NCBI GenBank assembly: GCA_963576725.1
Contig: OY755240.1
Coordinates: 62,044,003-62,108,002 of the forward strand
Direction: 5' to 3'
From: Azorinus chamasolen
Taxonomy: Eukaryota; Mollusca; Bivalvia; Cardiida; Solecurtidae
Length of the DNA: 64,000 nucleotides
Part shown: positions 33,540-44,940 of the stretch, piece by piece
Layout: each line of letters begins with the position of its first letter
Numbering within the stretch: the first letter of the stretch is position 1
Translations under genes and position numbers: made by a program
Notes under the pieces: generated by a model
Database searches by the model: none
Told to the model about the DNA's origin: nothing
What the model saw: the letters and a program-made list of their open reading frames with translations, nothing else

Positions 33540-35230
33540 GGTGTGTGAGTTCATCTTGGGATGGCGGAGTGTCGCGTACCATTTTCATGTCACTGTGACC
33601 TTGACCTTGACCTTTGACCTTGATTTTACAAAAAGCTTGTCCGGAGCATATCTCCTTTACCTTACCAGCTACAGATTCCAAATTTGGTTTGTGAGTTCAT
33701 CTTGGGATGGCGGAGTGTCGCGTACCATTTCCAGGTCACTGTGACCTTGACCTTGACCTTTGACCTCGATTTTAAAAAAAGCTTATACCTTACCAGCTAC
33801 AAAAAGCTTGTCCGGAGTATATCTCCTATACCTTACCAGCTAAGGATTCCAAATTTGGTGTGTGAGTTCATCTTGGGATGGAGGAGTGTCGCGTACCATT
33901 TTCAGATCACTGTGACCTTGACCATGACCTTTGACTGATTTTACAAAAAGCTTTTCCGGAGCATATCTCCTTTACCTTACCAGCTACAGATTCCAAATTT
34001 GGTGTGTGAGTTCATCTTGGGATGGCGGAGTGTCGCGTACCATTTCCAGGTCACTGTGACCTTGACCTTGACCTTTGACCTCGATTTTAAAAAAAGCTTA
34101 TATACCTTACCAGCTACAAAAAGCTTGTCCGGAGTATATCAACTATACCATACCAGCTAAGGATTCCAAATTTGGTGTGTGAGTTCATATTGGGATGGAG
34201 GAGTGTTGCGTACCATTTTCAGATCACTGTGACCTTGACCTTTGACCGATTTTACAAAAAGCTTGTCCAGAGCATATCTCCTATACCTTACCAGATACGG
34301 ATTCCAAATTTGGTGTGTGAGATCACCTTGAGATGGCGGAGTGTCGCGTACCATTTTCAGGTCACTGTGACCTTGACCTTTGACCTTGACTTTACAAAAA
34401 GCTTGTCCGGAGCATATCTCCTATACCTTACCAGCTACGGATCCAAAATTTGGTATGTGAGTTCATCTTGGGATGACGGAGTGTCGCATATCATTTTCAG
34501 GTCACTGTGACCTTGACCTTTGACCTCGATTTTACAAAAAGCTTATACCTTACCAGCTGCAAAAAGCTTGTCCGGAGTATATCTCCTATACTTTACCAGC
34601 TACGGATTCCAAATTTGGTGTGTGAGTTCATCTTGGGATGGAGGAATGTCGCGTACCAGTTTCAGGTCACTGTGACCTTGACCTTTACCTTCGACCTCGA
34701 TTTTACAAAAAAAGGTTGTCCAGAGAATATCTCCTATACCTTACCAGCTACGGATTCCAAATTTGGTGTGTGAGTTTATCTTGGGATGGCGGTGTGTTGC
34801 GTACCATTTTCAGGTCACTGTGACCTTGACCTTTGACCTCGATTTTACACAAAGCTTGTCCGGAGCATTTCTCCTATACCTTACCAGCTACGGATTCCAA
34901 ATTTGGTTTGTGAGTTCATCTTGGGATGGCGGAGAGTCGTGTACCATTTTCAGATCACTGACCTTGACCTTGACCTTTGACCTCAATTTTACAGTCCGGA
35001 GCATATCTCCTATACCTTACCAGATACAAAAAGCTTGTCCAGAGCATATCTCCTATACCTTACCAGCTACGGATTCCAAATTTGGTGTGTGAGTTCATCT
35101 TGGGATGGCGGAGTGTCGCGTACCATTTTCAGGTCAATGTGCCCTTGACCTTTGACCTTGATTTTACTAAAGGCTTGTCCGGAGCATATCTCCTATACCT
35201 TATCAGTTACAGATTCCAAATTTGTAATTT
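33540..35230 (+). repeat. Tandem array with palindromic AGGTCA motifs
   Basis: More than ten degenerate units of ~130-150 bp sharing TACCTTACCAGCTACGGATT, TTCATCTTGGGATGGCGG and runs of TGACCTTGACCTTTGACC. Some units are internally shortened. Confidence 0.85.
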
Positions 35231-35234
35231 GTAA

Positions 35235-35590
35235 GTATTGGACAGGTATGCTTAGGCAAACAGTGTAGACCCAAATCAAACTACAGGGTCTACACTGTTT
35301 GCTACTACATTAGCATGAATCAGACATTATAAAGAGCTCTAAATACTATTCATACATGGGTAGGCCATGCTGTTCAAATACTTGCAGTGTCAGAACTTTC
35401 AGATGAATTACAGCATTATAACAATATAGACCCATATCAGACAGCTCCTGTAGGAGCTACTGGGTCTTCATTGCTTGCTTACAACACTACCTAAATCAGA
35501 TGCTATACATGCTTATGCAAAGAATGTAGATCCATATTAGGTAACTTCTGTTGCAGCTGTCTAAGAGCCAGTGTTACATGAAACTTTGAC
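35235..35590. repeat. Fam5-like hairpin fragments inside the pearl-like element
   Basis: GCAAACAGTGTAGACCC ... GGGTCTACACTGTTTGC at 35258-35301, and two worn AGACAGCTCCTGTAGGAGCT relatives at 35430 and 35525. Confidence 0.5.
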
Positions 35591-35599
35591 CATGCATTT

Positions 35600-35930
35600 A
35601 GAATTGACTGAGGGTATGTTTTTAACGTTAAGGATCGACATAGGGTCTTTCTTAAGCGTTAAGAATCAACTTAACAGTAACAATCAACACAGTATGTTTT
35701 TTTAATATTGAAATTTGACCCCGTGTCTTTTTTTTTAAAACGTTAAGAATTTACCCAGGATCTGTTTTTAACGTTGACAATCAACCCAGGGTCCTTTTTA
35801 ACATTGAGAATGACTTAGGGTCCTTTTTAACTAAGTTTTGACCCTTGGCTCTTTTCTTAGCTATCATAATCGTCAAAGGTTCTGTTTCTAATGTTAAGAA
35901 CTGACTCCTGTGTCATTTTTAACAGCATCA
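35600..35930 (+). repeat. Degenerate ~40-bp minisatellite
   Basis: About eight diverged units of the type GGGTCTTTTTTAACGTTAAGAATCAACC. Inside the 33286-36033 element. Confidence 0.6.
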
Positions 35931-36399
35931 AAATTTCATGTTACACCTGCATTACATTGTATTGTTTTTCCGCCAAAATGCATTTCGGTGTCAAACACTT
36001 TGGGGGCATTTGTCACCCGTGACGACTCTCTTGTTTATAATGTAACATGAACACATGCTAGAAGTTTTCATCATGGCAGAAACTATAGAATAATATCAGT
36101 ATTATTTTATTAGCAAACAGGGCAGACCCTGATCAGATGGCTCCTACAGGAGCTGTCTGATCTTGGTCTACTCTGTTTGCAAAGGCATAGAAAGGCGTAT
36201 TTATTGAGTATAGGTTTAAACTGTTCAGTGTACACATGAATCATTGGATTGTCTGTTTTAGTCACATATGTATGTGCCATATTACAGGAATGATACTCAT
36301 AAATCTTTCCTTTCAAAGCACTACATACTGGCTCTTCCTCATGCATTGTACTTCTTTGAAAAGTAACATTGACAGATTTTGACATTTTTAAGAATAGTT

Positions 36400-36560
36400 A
36401 CGTTATATCTTCATGAAACCCTATGTTGTGACCACTCTTTAGAATTGTCTTTTCGAGACAAGCTTAATAAGAGGTCACAATATAAGGTTTGTGGAGAAAT
36501 TACAATTTTAGTACATGTACATGTTTTTGAATACGCTCTGTTATCTATCGCTCCGTTTAC
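36400..36560. mobile_element. Fam4 hairpin element
   Basis: AACCCTATGTTGTGACCACT and AGAGGTCACAATATAAGGTT inverted arms. Confidence 0.65.
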
Positions 36561-36866
36561 ATTAATTCTCTCATTTTTCATTTTTATTAATATTTTAGTT
36601 CTTTTGCACAAATAATGAAATGGTGCTATTTTCTGAATCTCTCTTTTTCTTTTTCTATCTGTCATACCTTATGAGAATTTCTCAATGTTCAGTTTCATGC
36701 AAATCTTTTTTACAAAAGCTTTGTACTGTTGATCTGTTATACTAACCGTTATGCTGCTGTAGAAATGAGACTTATTTATAATCTGATCTGTTATGTTCTT
36801 TGTTTTGAAATTTCTTTATCTAAGCTGTTTGCAAATGCCAGTTTAGTTTGTACTTAGCAAAATAAG

Positions 36867-37063
36867 GGTTAGCCCTTTCCCTGTTCAATATTCATTTAAG
36901 AATGACATCAGAAATATTTATTAGCAGAAATATTTTTGAGAAATGTTTATATCATGTCAAAAGCAAACAGAGCAGACCCTGATCAGATGGCTCCTACAGG
37001 AGCCATCTGATCTGGGTCTACTATGTTTGCAATGGCATCAAATGATGTTTATATGAAGCAAAT
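36867..37063. mobile_element. Fam1b MITE
   Basis: GTTAGCCCTTTCCCTGTTCA, core GCAAACAGAGCAGACCCTGA...GGGTCTACTATGTTTGC; right end lost. Confidence 0.7.
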
Positions 37064-37361
37064 TATTTTTGCCTAATTTTTCAGCCATTACAGGCTTAAG
37101 GTTTAATTATGATATTGATGGGAGAAGGGTTTCAATGTCAGCACTATTGTGACAGTGTGCTGTTATATAGATTTTCCTTATTTTATGTTTTCATACAAGA
37201 ATTATATTAAATCTATATTAGATTTTAAGAACTGTTTGAATATAATTTTCAATGCACAAAGACTCATTGATTTTGTTTTATATAAATTGTATATGCATAC
37301 TCTCCAGAACTCTGAGTTCTCTCCACAGTCATATACATGTATTGTTTGTGTATATCGATTA

Positions 37362-37594
37362 AGCCTCATAAATATTTATGTAATAAATAATGACATGAAT
37401 ATTTATGAGCTGAAAATTTATAATGGTACATTTACGCCCGAGTTTTTGGCAATGGCAGGAACTGTAGAATCAGACCTACATGTATATTATTTCAAAAGCA
37501 AACTAAGCAGACACTGACCAGATGGCTTCTATAGGAGCAGTCTGATCTGGGTCTACTCTTTTTGCAAAGGCATCTCTTTGAGGTCAGGGGTTAA
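37362..37594. mobile_element. Fam1 MITE
   Basis: TTAAGCCTCATAAATATTTA ... GAGGTCAGGGGTTAA, core GCAAACTAAGCAGACACTGA. Confidence 0.75.
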
Positions 37595-37852
37595 TCACAG
37601 AAGCAGCAATCAGATATTTTGTGTAGACAGACTATTTGTATACATGTACATACAATACAAAAATTCTGTCGCTTGCCTATTCTTGCATAAATTATAGTAT
37701 TAGGTTTAAAAGTTGTGCAAATATCCTTTGAAAGTTGGAAATGAGTGTCCTGGCATTTGGCAAATAGTTTAGGCCCATATCTAGTTTAGATCCTAGAGGA
37801 TCAGGGTCAGCACTTTTTGTTACTCAAAATCTAATAGTAAATGTAATCCCAC

Positions 37853-38046
37853 AGAGCTACAGATAATGGTGCATACCCAAATTGAAATACTAAAAATGTC
37901 ACCCTTCACCAAACCCTATACTATGACCACTCTTTAGAAATGTCTCAAAGAGACGATTCTAAAGAGTGATCACAGTATAGGGTTCGGTGGAAAAATAAAG
38001 ATGTTCTTGAAAATGTTTAAATTTACCCATCTTATCTGGACCTCTG
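37853..38046. mobile_element. Fam4 hairpin element, well preserved
   Basis: GAGCTACAGATAATGGTGCA, arms CACCAAACCCTATACTATGA / CACAGTATAGGGTTCGGTG around GTCTCAAAGAGAC, end TTATCTGGACCTCTG. Confidence 0.8.
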
Positions 38047-38047
38047 T

Positions 38048-38240
38048 TTCAAATTGAATGAACTCGATTGTTAAAAGTAAACTGTGATGAGCCATTCCAC
38101 TTTGAATATTCAGCACACCGAATGAACTAAAAGGCTTCTATGAATTTTTCAAATTGAATGAACTCGATTGTTAAAAGTGATGAGCCATTTCACTTTGAAT
38201 ATTCAGCACTCGGAATGAATTATTAGGTTCCTATGAGTTA
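38048..38240 (+). repeat. ~100-bp tandem duplication
   Basis: Two copies of TTTCAAATTGAATGAACTCG ... GAGCCATTCCACTTTGAATA; the second lacks ~8 bp. Text resembles Fam5 ends. Confidence 0.75.
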
Positions 38241-39505
38241 GTTTTGACTATGTCTAAATATGACCTGAATCACAGGAAACAGCTTGTGAACATTTGGAAT
38301 TAATTCCATGTTTAAATACTACATCTGATCAGGGTCTACTCTGTCACTTGTCAAGAAGCATTACATTTTCTCTTATGATCATCATCATGCATACAGTTTA
38401 GAAACTGATCAGATGAATTGAAATGCAGTGATCAATCTTGGTCTGCTGTGTCTGCAGATGTTGGGAGATTTCCCTTTGCCATGGTGGTAGCCAGATGATG
38501 TGTGTATGCCAATAAATCTGTGTTACATGTAATGTAACCAATGTCGTAAGACAATTAAATATCATAATTACCTTAAGTAATTGGGCAGACAAAGGCAAAT
38601 AGTGCAGACCCAGGTCAAAGGAGCCATGGAAGGTGGATTGGATGTCCGAATATTTAAGAGTAATTAGTGTACTGTGCTGTTCACTCACTTTTTTCACTTG
38701 ATTTGAATCAAGATTTTTTAGATTTTTACACAAATTGAAATTATATCTACCTCATTTGATGGCATCAGTTTTAAATATCGCTCTATTCCATAAGGTAACA
38801 AGAAAGACACATTGAAAATGCACTATCTACATATTGATTCGATCAGCTGTTTCTATGTAAAGGCCTCCTTATGACGTTATGTAAATGAAGAGTAGAACAT
38901 ACCATTTTTCAATAGGGATGTAGTGCATACTGATATGAAAATAAGTGATGTAGTTCATGTATGACATCAACTTTCTAAGAGCTATACTGACCCTCCCAAA
39001 AATGGAACATTCCACTTGATGTCATTTGTCCGCCATTTGCAATTGAAATGAACATGTTTACAATTTGGAAACACTGACTTTTTTAGGATAGAAATCATCA
39101 TTTAAAGATGGGTTCAAGGGAACTTCAGACACAGAGTTCCTGAAAATCGATGATTTGAATTTTCTCACAATCCAGAAAGAAATTTAGAAAAAACCGATTC
39201 AAATCGGGTGACAAAAGTGAGTGAAAAGCACAATAGTGAACTTGATAATATTATAGCATGAATATACCAGTATGTTCATACAGTATATGTAAATAATAAA
39301 AAAGATATACATATGTAGTTATATGTCCATGCCATGACCTAGTATTATATTTAGATATCTGTTTTTCTGTGTTCTTGTTGCCAGTCGGTTTATGTTTCTT
39401 GTTGTACATAGCCACAACATGTATTATTTTTAAAAATGGCTTGTCAATTGTTAGTGCTACATGTACATATATATATATAAGGTTAGACCTGGTGGCCTTC
39501 CAACA
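38241..39505 (+). other. AT-rich intergenic DNA with Fam5 debris
   Basis: Isolated hairpin debris (GGGTCTACTCTGTC at 38333; GGCAAATAGTGCAGACCCAG at 38596) and a short TATA microsatellite (~39465). No exon-like signal. Confidence 0.45.
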
Positions 39506-39510
39506 AACTG

Positions 39511-39735
39511 TTCAACCCTGTTCCTTCATACAAATGCTTCCTAATGCCTTTGCAAACAGAGTAGACCCAGATCAGACGGCTCCTGTAGGAGCCGTCTGAT
39601 CAGGGTCTGCTCTGGTTGCTTATGGAATTATGTAGATTTTACAGCTTGTACATATGCCATTTTAAGTTCTGACAGCTTATAAATATTCATGATAGCATTA
39701 TTTCTTACAACAATATTCGCACAATTAAGGGTTAA
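39511..39735. mobile_element. Fam1 MITE
   Basis: TTCAACCCTGTTCCTTCATA, core GCAAACAGAGTAGACCCAGA with GGGTCTGCTCTGGTTGC, end ATTAAGGGTTAA. Confidence 0.8.
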
Positions 39736-40175
39736 TCCTTTACTCCATGAATATTCATGTAAGAAATAATGACATCAAGAATATTAATTAGCTGTCAGAA
39801 TTTGTATGTGTTATGAACACAAGACTTTTTTGCCATGGCAGGGACTGTAGAATCAGATCTGTATCTTTTCATAATCATACAGAGCAATCCCTCATCAGTC
39901 AGCTCCTTCCTACTCTGTTTGCAAAGATGTTAATCCTTTCCTCCATAGGCTATTTTTAGACCCAACCTACCGAAAAGGAGCGTTTACTAGAGAAAAGGAA
40001 AATGTTATAGTTGTTTAGTATATAGAAACCATTGTGATAAATAGAGCATTTGCTCCTATGGAGCAAATGCTCTATTTATCACAATGGTTTCAAGAAGTGG
40101 CTATTACAGAGGTGTAGAAAGGCATATTTATGGAGGAAAGGGTTAAACGGTGTATCTGTGGAGTAAAGAGATAAA
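39732..40175. mobile_element. Fam1 MITE with nested Fam2, sharing TTAA with its neighbour
   Basis: TTAATCCTTTACTCCATGAA to 39929 and GTGGAGTAAAGAGATAA after the nested Fam2; the core is partly deleted. Confidence 0.7.
39930..40146. mobile_element. Fam2 MITE
   Basis: TTAATCCTTTCCTCCATAGG ... GGAGGAAAGGGTTAA, core ATTTGCTCCTATGGAGCAAA. Confidence 0.85.
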
Positions 40176-40377
40176 AGTTGAAATTTACTCAAGTTTCTTG
40201 TATCTGAAGTTTAATTATTTACTGCATCATTCTGTTTTCTATCAGTGTTGTAAAATAGACCCAGATCAGACAGCTCTTATAGGAACTTATCTGATCAGGG
40301 TCTGCTCTGTTTGCTTATTTTACAGAAATTATTCTGTACTGTTTGCCATAGCAAGAAGTTTCCTTATTTGATATTTT

Positions 40378-40548
40378 ACCACAATAAAAGATTCATAATG
40401 GGAGGAGCCTCCATAATAAAATATTCATAATGGGAGGAGCTACCACAATACACTATTCATAATGGGAGGAGCGACCACAATAAAATATCCATAATGAGAG
40501 GAGCCTCCACAATAAAATATTCATAATGGGAGGAGCTACTGTTCATGA
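40378..40548 (+). repeat. ~34-bp minisatellite
   Basis: Five units of CCACAATAAAATATTCATAA followed by TGGGAGGAGC. Confidence 0.9.
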
Positions 40549-40554
40549 ATATTG

Positions 40555-40757
40555 TACAGTAAAACCCCGCTAATGCGACCACCTAAAAGAGGTATAATTC
40601 TGGATGATAGATGCAGGTAGTAGCTTAATGCAGGACAAAAGTAATGCAGAAAACTCCTAGGAGCTTTCTGCATTACTTTTGTCCTGCATTAAGCAACCAC
40701 CTGCTTATAAAGACAGCCATGTTTATTCATCAAGTGGTCACATTAAAGGGGTTATAT
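40555..40757. mobile_element. Fam3 MITE
   Basis: TACAGTAAAACCCCGCTAAT, hairpin TAATGCAGAAAACTCCTAGG, right end CATTAAAGGGGTTATA (decayed). Confidence 0.8.
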
Positions 40758-40769
40758 TTTGGTACATTT

Positions 40770-41026
40770 ACTGATTCACCCTTTCCTTTGTACATACTTT
40801 TTCATGCATTTGCTACCAGGACACCCAGATCAGACGGCACCTGTAGGAGGTCTGATCAGGTGCTGCCTTGTTTGCATATGGAATTATCCAAATAAAATAG
40901 GTCTGATTCTGCTGTTTCTGAGATGGCTAAAACTTCCCTTGTTAATTGGCTATTATCAAAATTCAGTAAATGAATATTCATGAAGCCATTAATTCTTGTA
41001 TAAATATACATGAGGGAAAGGGTTAA
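40770..41026. mobile_element. Fam1b MITE
   Basis: CACCCTTTCCTTTGTACATA ... GAGGGAAAGGGTTAA, core ACCCAGATCAGACGGCACCT. Confidence 0.7.
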
Positions 41027-41397
41027 GAATTATGATATGGGCCTTACTGTACTCTTCATATCTACAGCTCTACAAACTCAATTGCCACATATGAAATGCA
41101 GTTTGAAAATATATTGACCCTAGCAATTGTAAATTTCCATTTTAGTTAGCAGTACTTGGTGACAAGTTGGATAGATTCATCTCTTGTCATGTTTTGTGTG
41201 TGGTCACATAGTGTTACTGTATCATACAACAGCCACCAATCTACGCCTTATTTATTATTCATTCAGGGACCATTTCTCCCTGATTATTTTCAATTAAAAA
41301 ATGCTACAAAATTATGCTGCTTTTCTGGTCTTTTTTACTTCCAATATGTGTTATCGTGTATAGAACAAGATAGGATGAAGGTGCTATGCTGGTAGCA
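41027..41397 (+). other. AT-rich DNA, nothing recognised
   Basis: An open frame (41156-41395) has no family similarity or splice context. Confidence 0.4.
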
Positions 41398-41490
41398 ACT
41401 TTTTATGCCCCCACACTGTGTGTGTGGGGGGGGGGGGGGGGGGGGGGGGAAGAGAGAGGGAGGGGGTGTACTGGTCCTTTTTGAACATCT
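41398..41490 (+). repeat. Pearl leader fragment with 24-nt poly-G
   Basis: TTTTTATGCCCCCACACTG followed by GTGTGTG, 24 consecutive G (41426-41449) and a GA-rich tract. No tandem core remains. Confidence 0.6.
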
Positions 41491-41493
41491 AGT

Positions 41494-41690
41494 ACAGTAA
41501 ACCCCTCTAAACTGGAATTCTAGTAGAGAAGAATTTAGATATTCTTAAGCAGGTGACTGCTTAATACAAGGTGAAAATCATGCAGAAAGCTCCAAGAGGA
41601 GCTTTCTGCAGGACTTTCCCTGTGCATTAAGCTGCCACCTGTCGCTACGACCGATATTTATACCATGCATTTACTGTACATATCAGTCTA
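41494..41690. mobile_element. Fam3-type MITE
   Basis: ACAGTAAACCCCTCTAAACT, hairpin ATGCAGAAAGCTCCAAGAGG, right end ATTTACTGTACA. Confidence 0.7.
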
Positions 41691-41879
41691 CACCTTTGAT
41701 AACACTTCAAACTTTTGGATGTGCATAAAGGATGGTCATTTTGGACTGAATTATGGTCCTTTCAGTTTGTTATTTGCTGTTTGAATATACGAGTGAAAAC
41801 AGGAGTGGGCATAACAATGGTGAAAAAGAAACCAGCGAATCAGTTTATTTTGTTAATATATACATATCATGTAAACATC

Positions 41880-42084
41880 TTACCTTAATAAAGGCCTTTC
41901 ACTTATGAACATTATGCATGAATTGTTTTTTAGAACATTAAATTTCAAAGGAGCTTTAGGCTCAGACAAAAAAACTGTAGCATCAGATCAACATTTCATA
42001 AGCAAACAGAGCAGACCCTGATCAGAGAGATGGCTCCTATAGGAGCTGTCTGATGTGAGTCTACTCGCTATGAAAAGGCATTAA
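41880..42084. mobile_element. Partial Fam1 MITE
   Basis: Core GCAAACAGAGCAGACCCTGA and GAAAAGGCATTAA; the left end is worn. Confidence 0.6.
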
Positions 42085-42127
42085 CTCAGTCCCTCTTAGA
42101 CTATTTTTAGACCCAACCTCTTTGAAA

Positions 42128-43406
42128 CAAGAGATGTCACAGTCACGTGACAAATGCCCCCAAAAATTGTACCCTGTGACCTTGACCTTTGACCCATGGA
42201 CCAGGGAGTTGACACATCGTCTTTGTGTGGTGAACATTTGTGCCAGGTTCCTTTGAAATCCATTCACAGATAAACAAGTAATTGTACCCTGTGACCTTGA
42301 CCTTTGACATATGGACCAGGGAGCTGAACGCGACACATCGTCTTTGTCTGGTGAACATCTGTGCCAAGTTATATTGAAATCCATTGATAGATAAAGATGT
42401 TACAGACCGGACACCAAATTTGTGACAAAGTAATTGTACCCTGTGACCTTGACCTTTGACCCATTGACCAAGGAGTTGAAAGCTACACATCATCTTTGTC
42501 TGGTGAACATATGTGCCAAATCATATTGAAATCCATTGATATATAAAGAAGTTACAGACCGGATACGAAATTTGTGACAAAGTAATTGTACCCTGTGACC
42601 TTGACCTTTGACCCATGGACCTAGGAGTTGAACGTGACACATCGTCTCTGCCTGGTGAACATTTGTGTGAAGTTATATTGAAATCCATTGATAGATGAAG
42701 AAGTTACAGACCGGACACCAAATTTGTGACAAAGTAATTGTACCTTGTGACCTTGACCTTTGACCCATGGACCAGGGAGTTGAACGCGACACATCAACTC
42801 TGTGTGTTGAACATTTGTGGCAAGTTATATTGAAATCCATTGATAGATGAAGAAAATACTGACCGGACACGAAATTTGTAACAAAGTAATTGTACCCTGT
42901 GACCTTGACCTTTGACCCATGGACCTGGGAGTTGAAGCGACACATCGTCTCTGTCTGGTGAACATTTGTGTCAAGTTATATTGAAATCCATCGATAGATG
43001 AAGAAGTTACAGACCGGACACGAAATTTGTAACAAAGTAATTGTACCCTGTGACCTTGACCTTTGACCCATGGACCTGGGAGTTGAACGCGACACATCGT
43101 CTCTGTCTGGTGAACATTTGTGTGAAGTTATATTGAAATCCATTGATAGATGAAGAAGTTACAGACCGGACACGAAATTTGTGACAAAGTAATTGTACCC
43201 TGTGACCTTGACCTTTGACCCATGGACCAGGGAGTTGAACGCGACACATCGTCTCTGTCTGGTTAACATTTGTGGCAAGTTATATTGAAATCCATTGATT
43301 GATGAAGAAGTTACAGACCGGACACGAATTTGGGAAGGACAGACGGACGGACAGACGGAAGGACGGACAATGCGACTACTATATGCCCACCGTTGGGGGC
43401 ATAAAA
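42128..43406 (-). mobile_element. Pearl/Helentron-like element, 152-bp core, minus strand
   Basis: Reverse-complement copy of the 6191/8829 family: CAAGAGATGTCACAGTCACG at the left, eight 152-bp units with TGACCTTGACCTTTGACCC, and GGACAGACGGACGG with GGGGGCATAAAAA at the right. It is inserted in a Fam2 element, whose sequence resumes at 43407 (TCTACCGAAAAGGAGC). Confidence 0.85.
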
Positions 43407-43480
43407 ATCTACCGAAAAGGAGCATTAACAATAGAAAAGGAGAACTTTAGAATTGTGTAGTTTTGAAACCATTGTGATAA

Positions 43481-44065
43481 CAAGAGTGTTCGGAGGAACA
43501 CATGTGTCACCTGCTCGCAGCTGACACAAAAACTGTTAATATGCTGGAGTCTAAAAATCAGAACAAAGGGGAACAAGTTAATGTTGTATTGCTATGCAAT
43601 ACATGAATCCCATGCCAGATTAAAAAAAACTCCACTGACCCACCCACCCATGGTGTAGTTGACAATGGTATATATACATGACAAACCTGACTGGTATAAA
43701 TTTTGTAAAAAATATAAGAAAAACAATATGACAAAAGGGGAATAACTCAAAATACTAGAGTTATGGCCCTTGTGCATGACACTTCCACTCATCATGCTTG
43801 TTTAATATATGAAATTTGAAACCAATTGAACCAGTAGATAAAGAGTTATTGTCCGGACAAGAAAATATGAAAAAGGGGAATAACTCAAAAAATATTGATG
43901 CTAGAGTTATGGCCTTTGTGCTTGCCACTTCCTTCCATGTGTAAAATTTGAAAACTCAATAATGATTAGTTTAGAAATGACAGCCAAAAAAAGAAAGTGT
44001 GACGGACAGACAGACGACGGAAAAGTGATCCCTAAGTGACACACTGCCTCTCAGCAGGTGACACA
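43481..44065 (-). mobile_element. Pearl/Helentron-like element, CAAGAGTGTTCGG family
   Basis: Starts CAAGAGTGTTCGGAGGAACA and ends GACGGACAGACAGACGACGG...CAGCAGGTGACACA. Two ~120-bp units with ACTCAAAAATATTG and AGAGTTATGGCC. It is the second insertion into the same Fam2 copy. A fragment of the family occurs at 15469-15560. Confidence 0.7.
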
Positions 44066-44206
44066 ATAAGGAGCAAATGTGGAGCAAATGCTCTATTTGT
44101 CACAATGGTTTCAAAATATGAATTTTATAGGTGCGCCAAAATGCATCACTAGGAGGGAATGTGTTAGTATAAAGGTAAGGGGTTATACAAAAGATACAAA
44201 CATTGT

Positions 44207-44458
44207 TTAACCCTTTACCTGATAGAAGCGGCTTTAAGCGAGTTTAATATATTCCTCCGCTGAAGAAAATAGTTCCAATTTTTACAATAATGAACATATA
44301 GCATCATAAATATTTTCTATATCCTAGTAGGTGGTAGCTTAAAGCAGGCTGAAAGTAAAGCAGAATGCGCCTTAAGGCGCATTCTGCTTTACTTTCAACC
44401 TGCTTTAAGTGGTCATATGTCATCAAAACTAGAAACAGGCTATTGGGTAAAGGGTTAA
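44207..44458. mobile_element. TTAA-flanked MITE with a Fam3-like hairpin core
   Basis: TTAACCCTTTACCTGATAGA ... ATTGGGTAAAGGGTTAA ends, but the core (GCAGGCTGAAAGTAAAGCAG / CTGCTTTACTTTCAACCTGC around GCGCCTTAAGGCGC) resembles Fam3 rather than Fam1. Confidence 0.8.
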
Positions 44459-44679
44459 AGATATATTTCGGCTAAATGTACATAAAACTTTATATTAAAT
44501 AGTAAACACATTTTAAACATTTTTATCACAAACACTAGCCAGTAACACACTGTCATTCATGCTACACATTGCACTCCCCTTTGTCAACCACAGACACAGA
44601 GAATATAACCAAACTTTGGTAAAGGATATATACATGTAATAGAATCTGCTTCTTAAGCAACTACATAATGAAGCTGTCT

Positions 44680-44790
44680 TACTATAAATCCTTGGCTGGA
44701 CAAACTTTGGCAAATAGTGCTGACTCAGAGCAAACTGCTCCTGATAGAACAGCTTGATCAGGGTCTACATTATTTGCTGCTTCATAAGTT
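44680..44790. repeat. Fam5 hairpin fragment
   Basis: TTGGCAAATAGTGCTGACTC ... AGGGTCTACATTATTTGCTG. Confidence 0.55.
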
Positions 44791-44940
44791 TCAATTGAAG
44801 TTGTCAACATGGAGCAGAATTACAAACTGGTTAAGAGGAGGAGAATCAGTGTTCTAATAATATGAGGAAATACTTTACTATATTTATCCTAAATATTCAG
44901 ACACCACATCTCCCCCTTTTGACATATTTGTAAAGATGAA

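Larger units (their letters stand above)
33286..36033 (+). mobile_element. Pearl/Helentron-like element, 2.7 kb
   Basis: Starts TTTTATGCCCCCAAAGC with hairpin GGCTTTGGCGGCATA, has GGGTGTGT-rich tracts, and a ~1.6-kb array (33540-35230) of units with CTTGGGATGGCGGAGTGTCG and AGGTCACTGTGACCTTGACC. A degenerate ~40-bp minisatellite (35600-35930, TTTTTAACGTTAAGAAT-type) follows, and the end is GGGGGCATTTGTCACCCGTG...CTCTTGT. Splits a Fam1 copy (33231-36219). Confidence 0.75.
33231..36219. mobile_element. Fam1 MITE split by the 33286 pearl-like element
   Basis: TTAACCCTTTACTCCATGAA before and TATAATGTAACATGAACACA with core GCAAACAGGGCAGACCCTGA after the insertion. Confidence 0.75.
42081..44165. 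mobile_element. Fam2 MITE split by two pearl-like elements
   Basis: Fam2 text at 42081-42127 (TTAACTCAGTCCCTCTTAGA), 43407-43480 (TCTACCGAAAAGGAGC ... CATTGTGATAA) and 44066-44165 (GCAAATGCTCTATTTGTCAC ... GAGGGAATGTGTTA). Confidence 0.8.

Noticed and set aside
33309..35234. Overlapping frames rich in ISPIPYQLRIPNLVCEF
   Set aside because: Translations of the ~140-bp tandem array of the 33286 element.
37149..37517. 122-residue open frame
   Set aside because: AT-rich, overlaps a Fam1 MITE (37362-37594), no splice or family support.
42061..43431. Same repeat-encoded frames on the minus strand
   Set aside because: Reverse-strand copy of the same tandem core; not genes.
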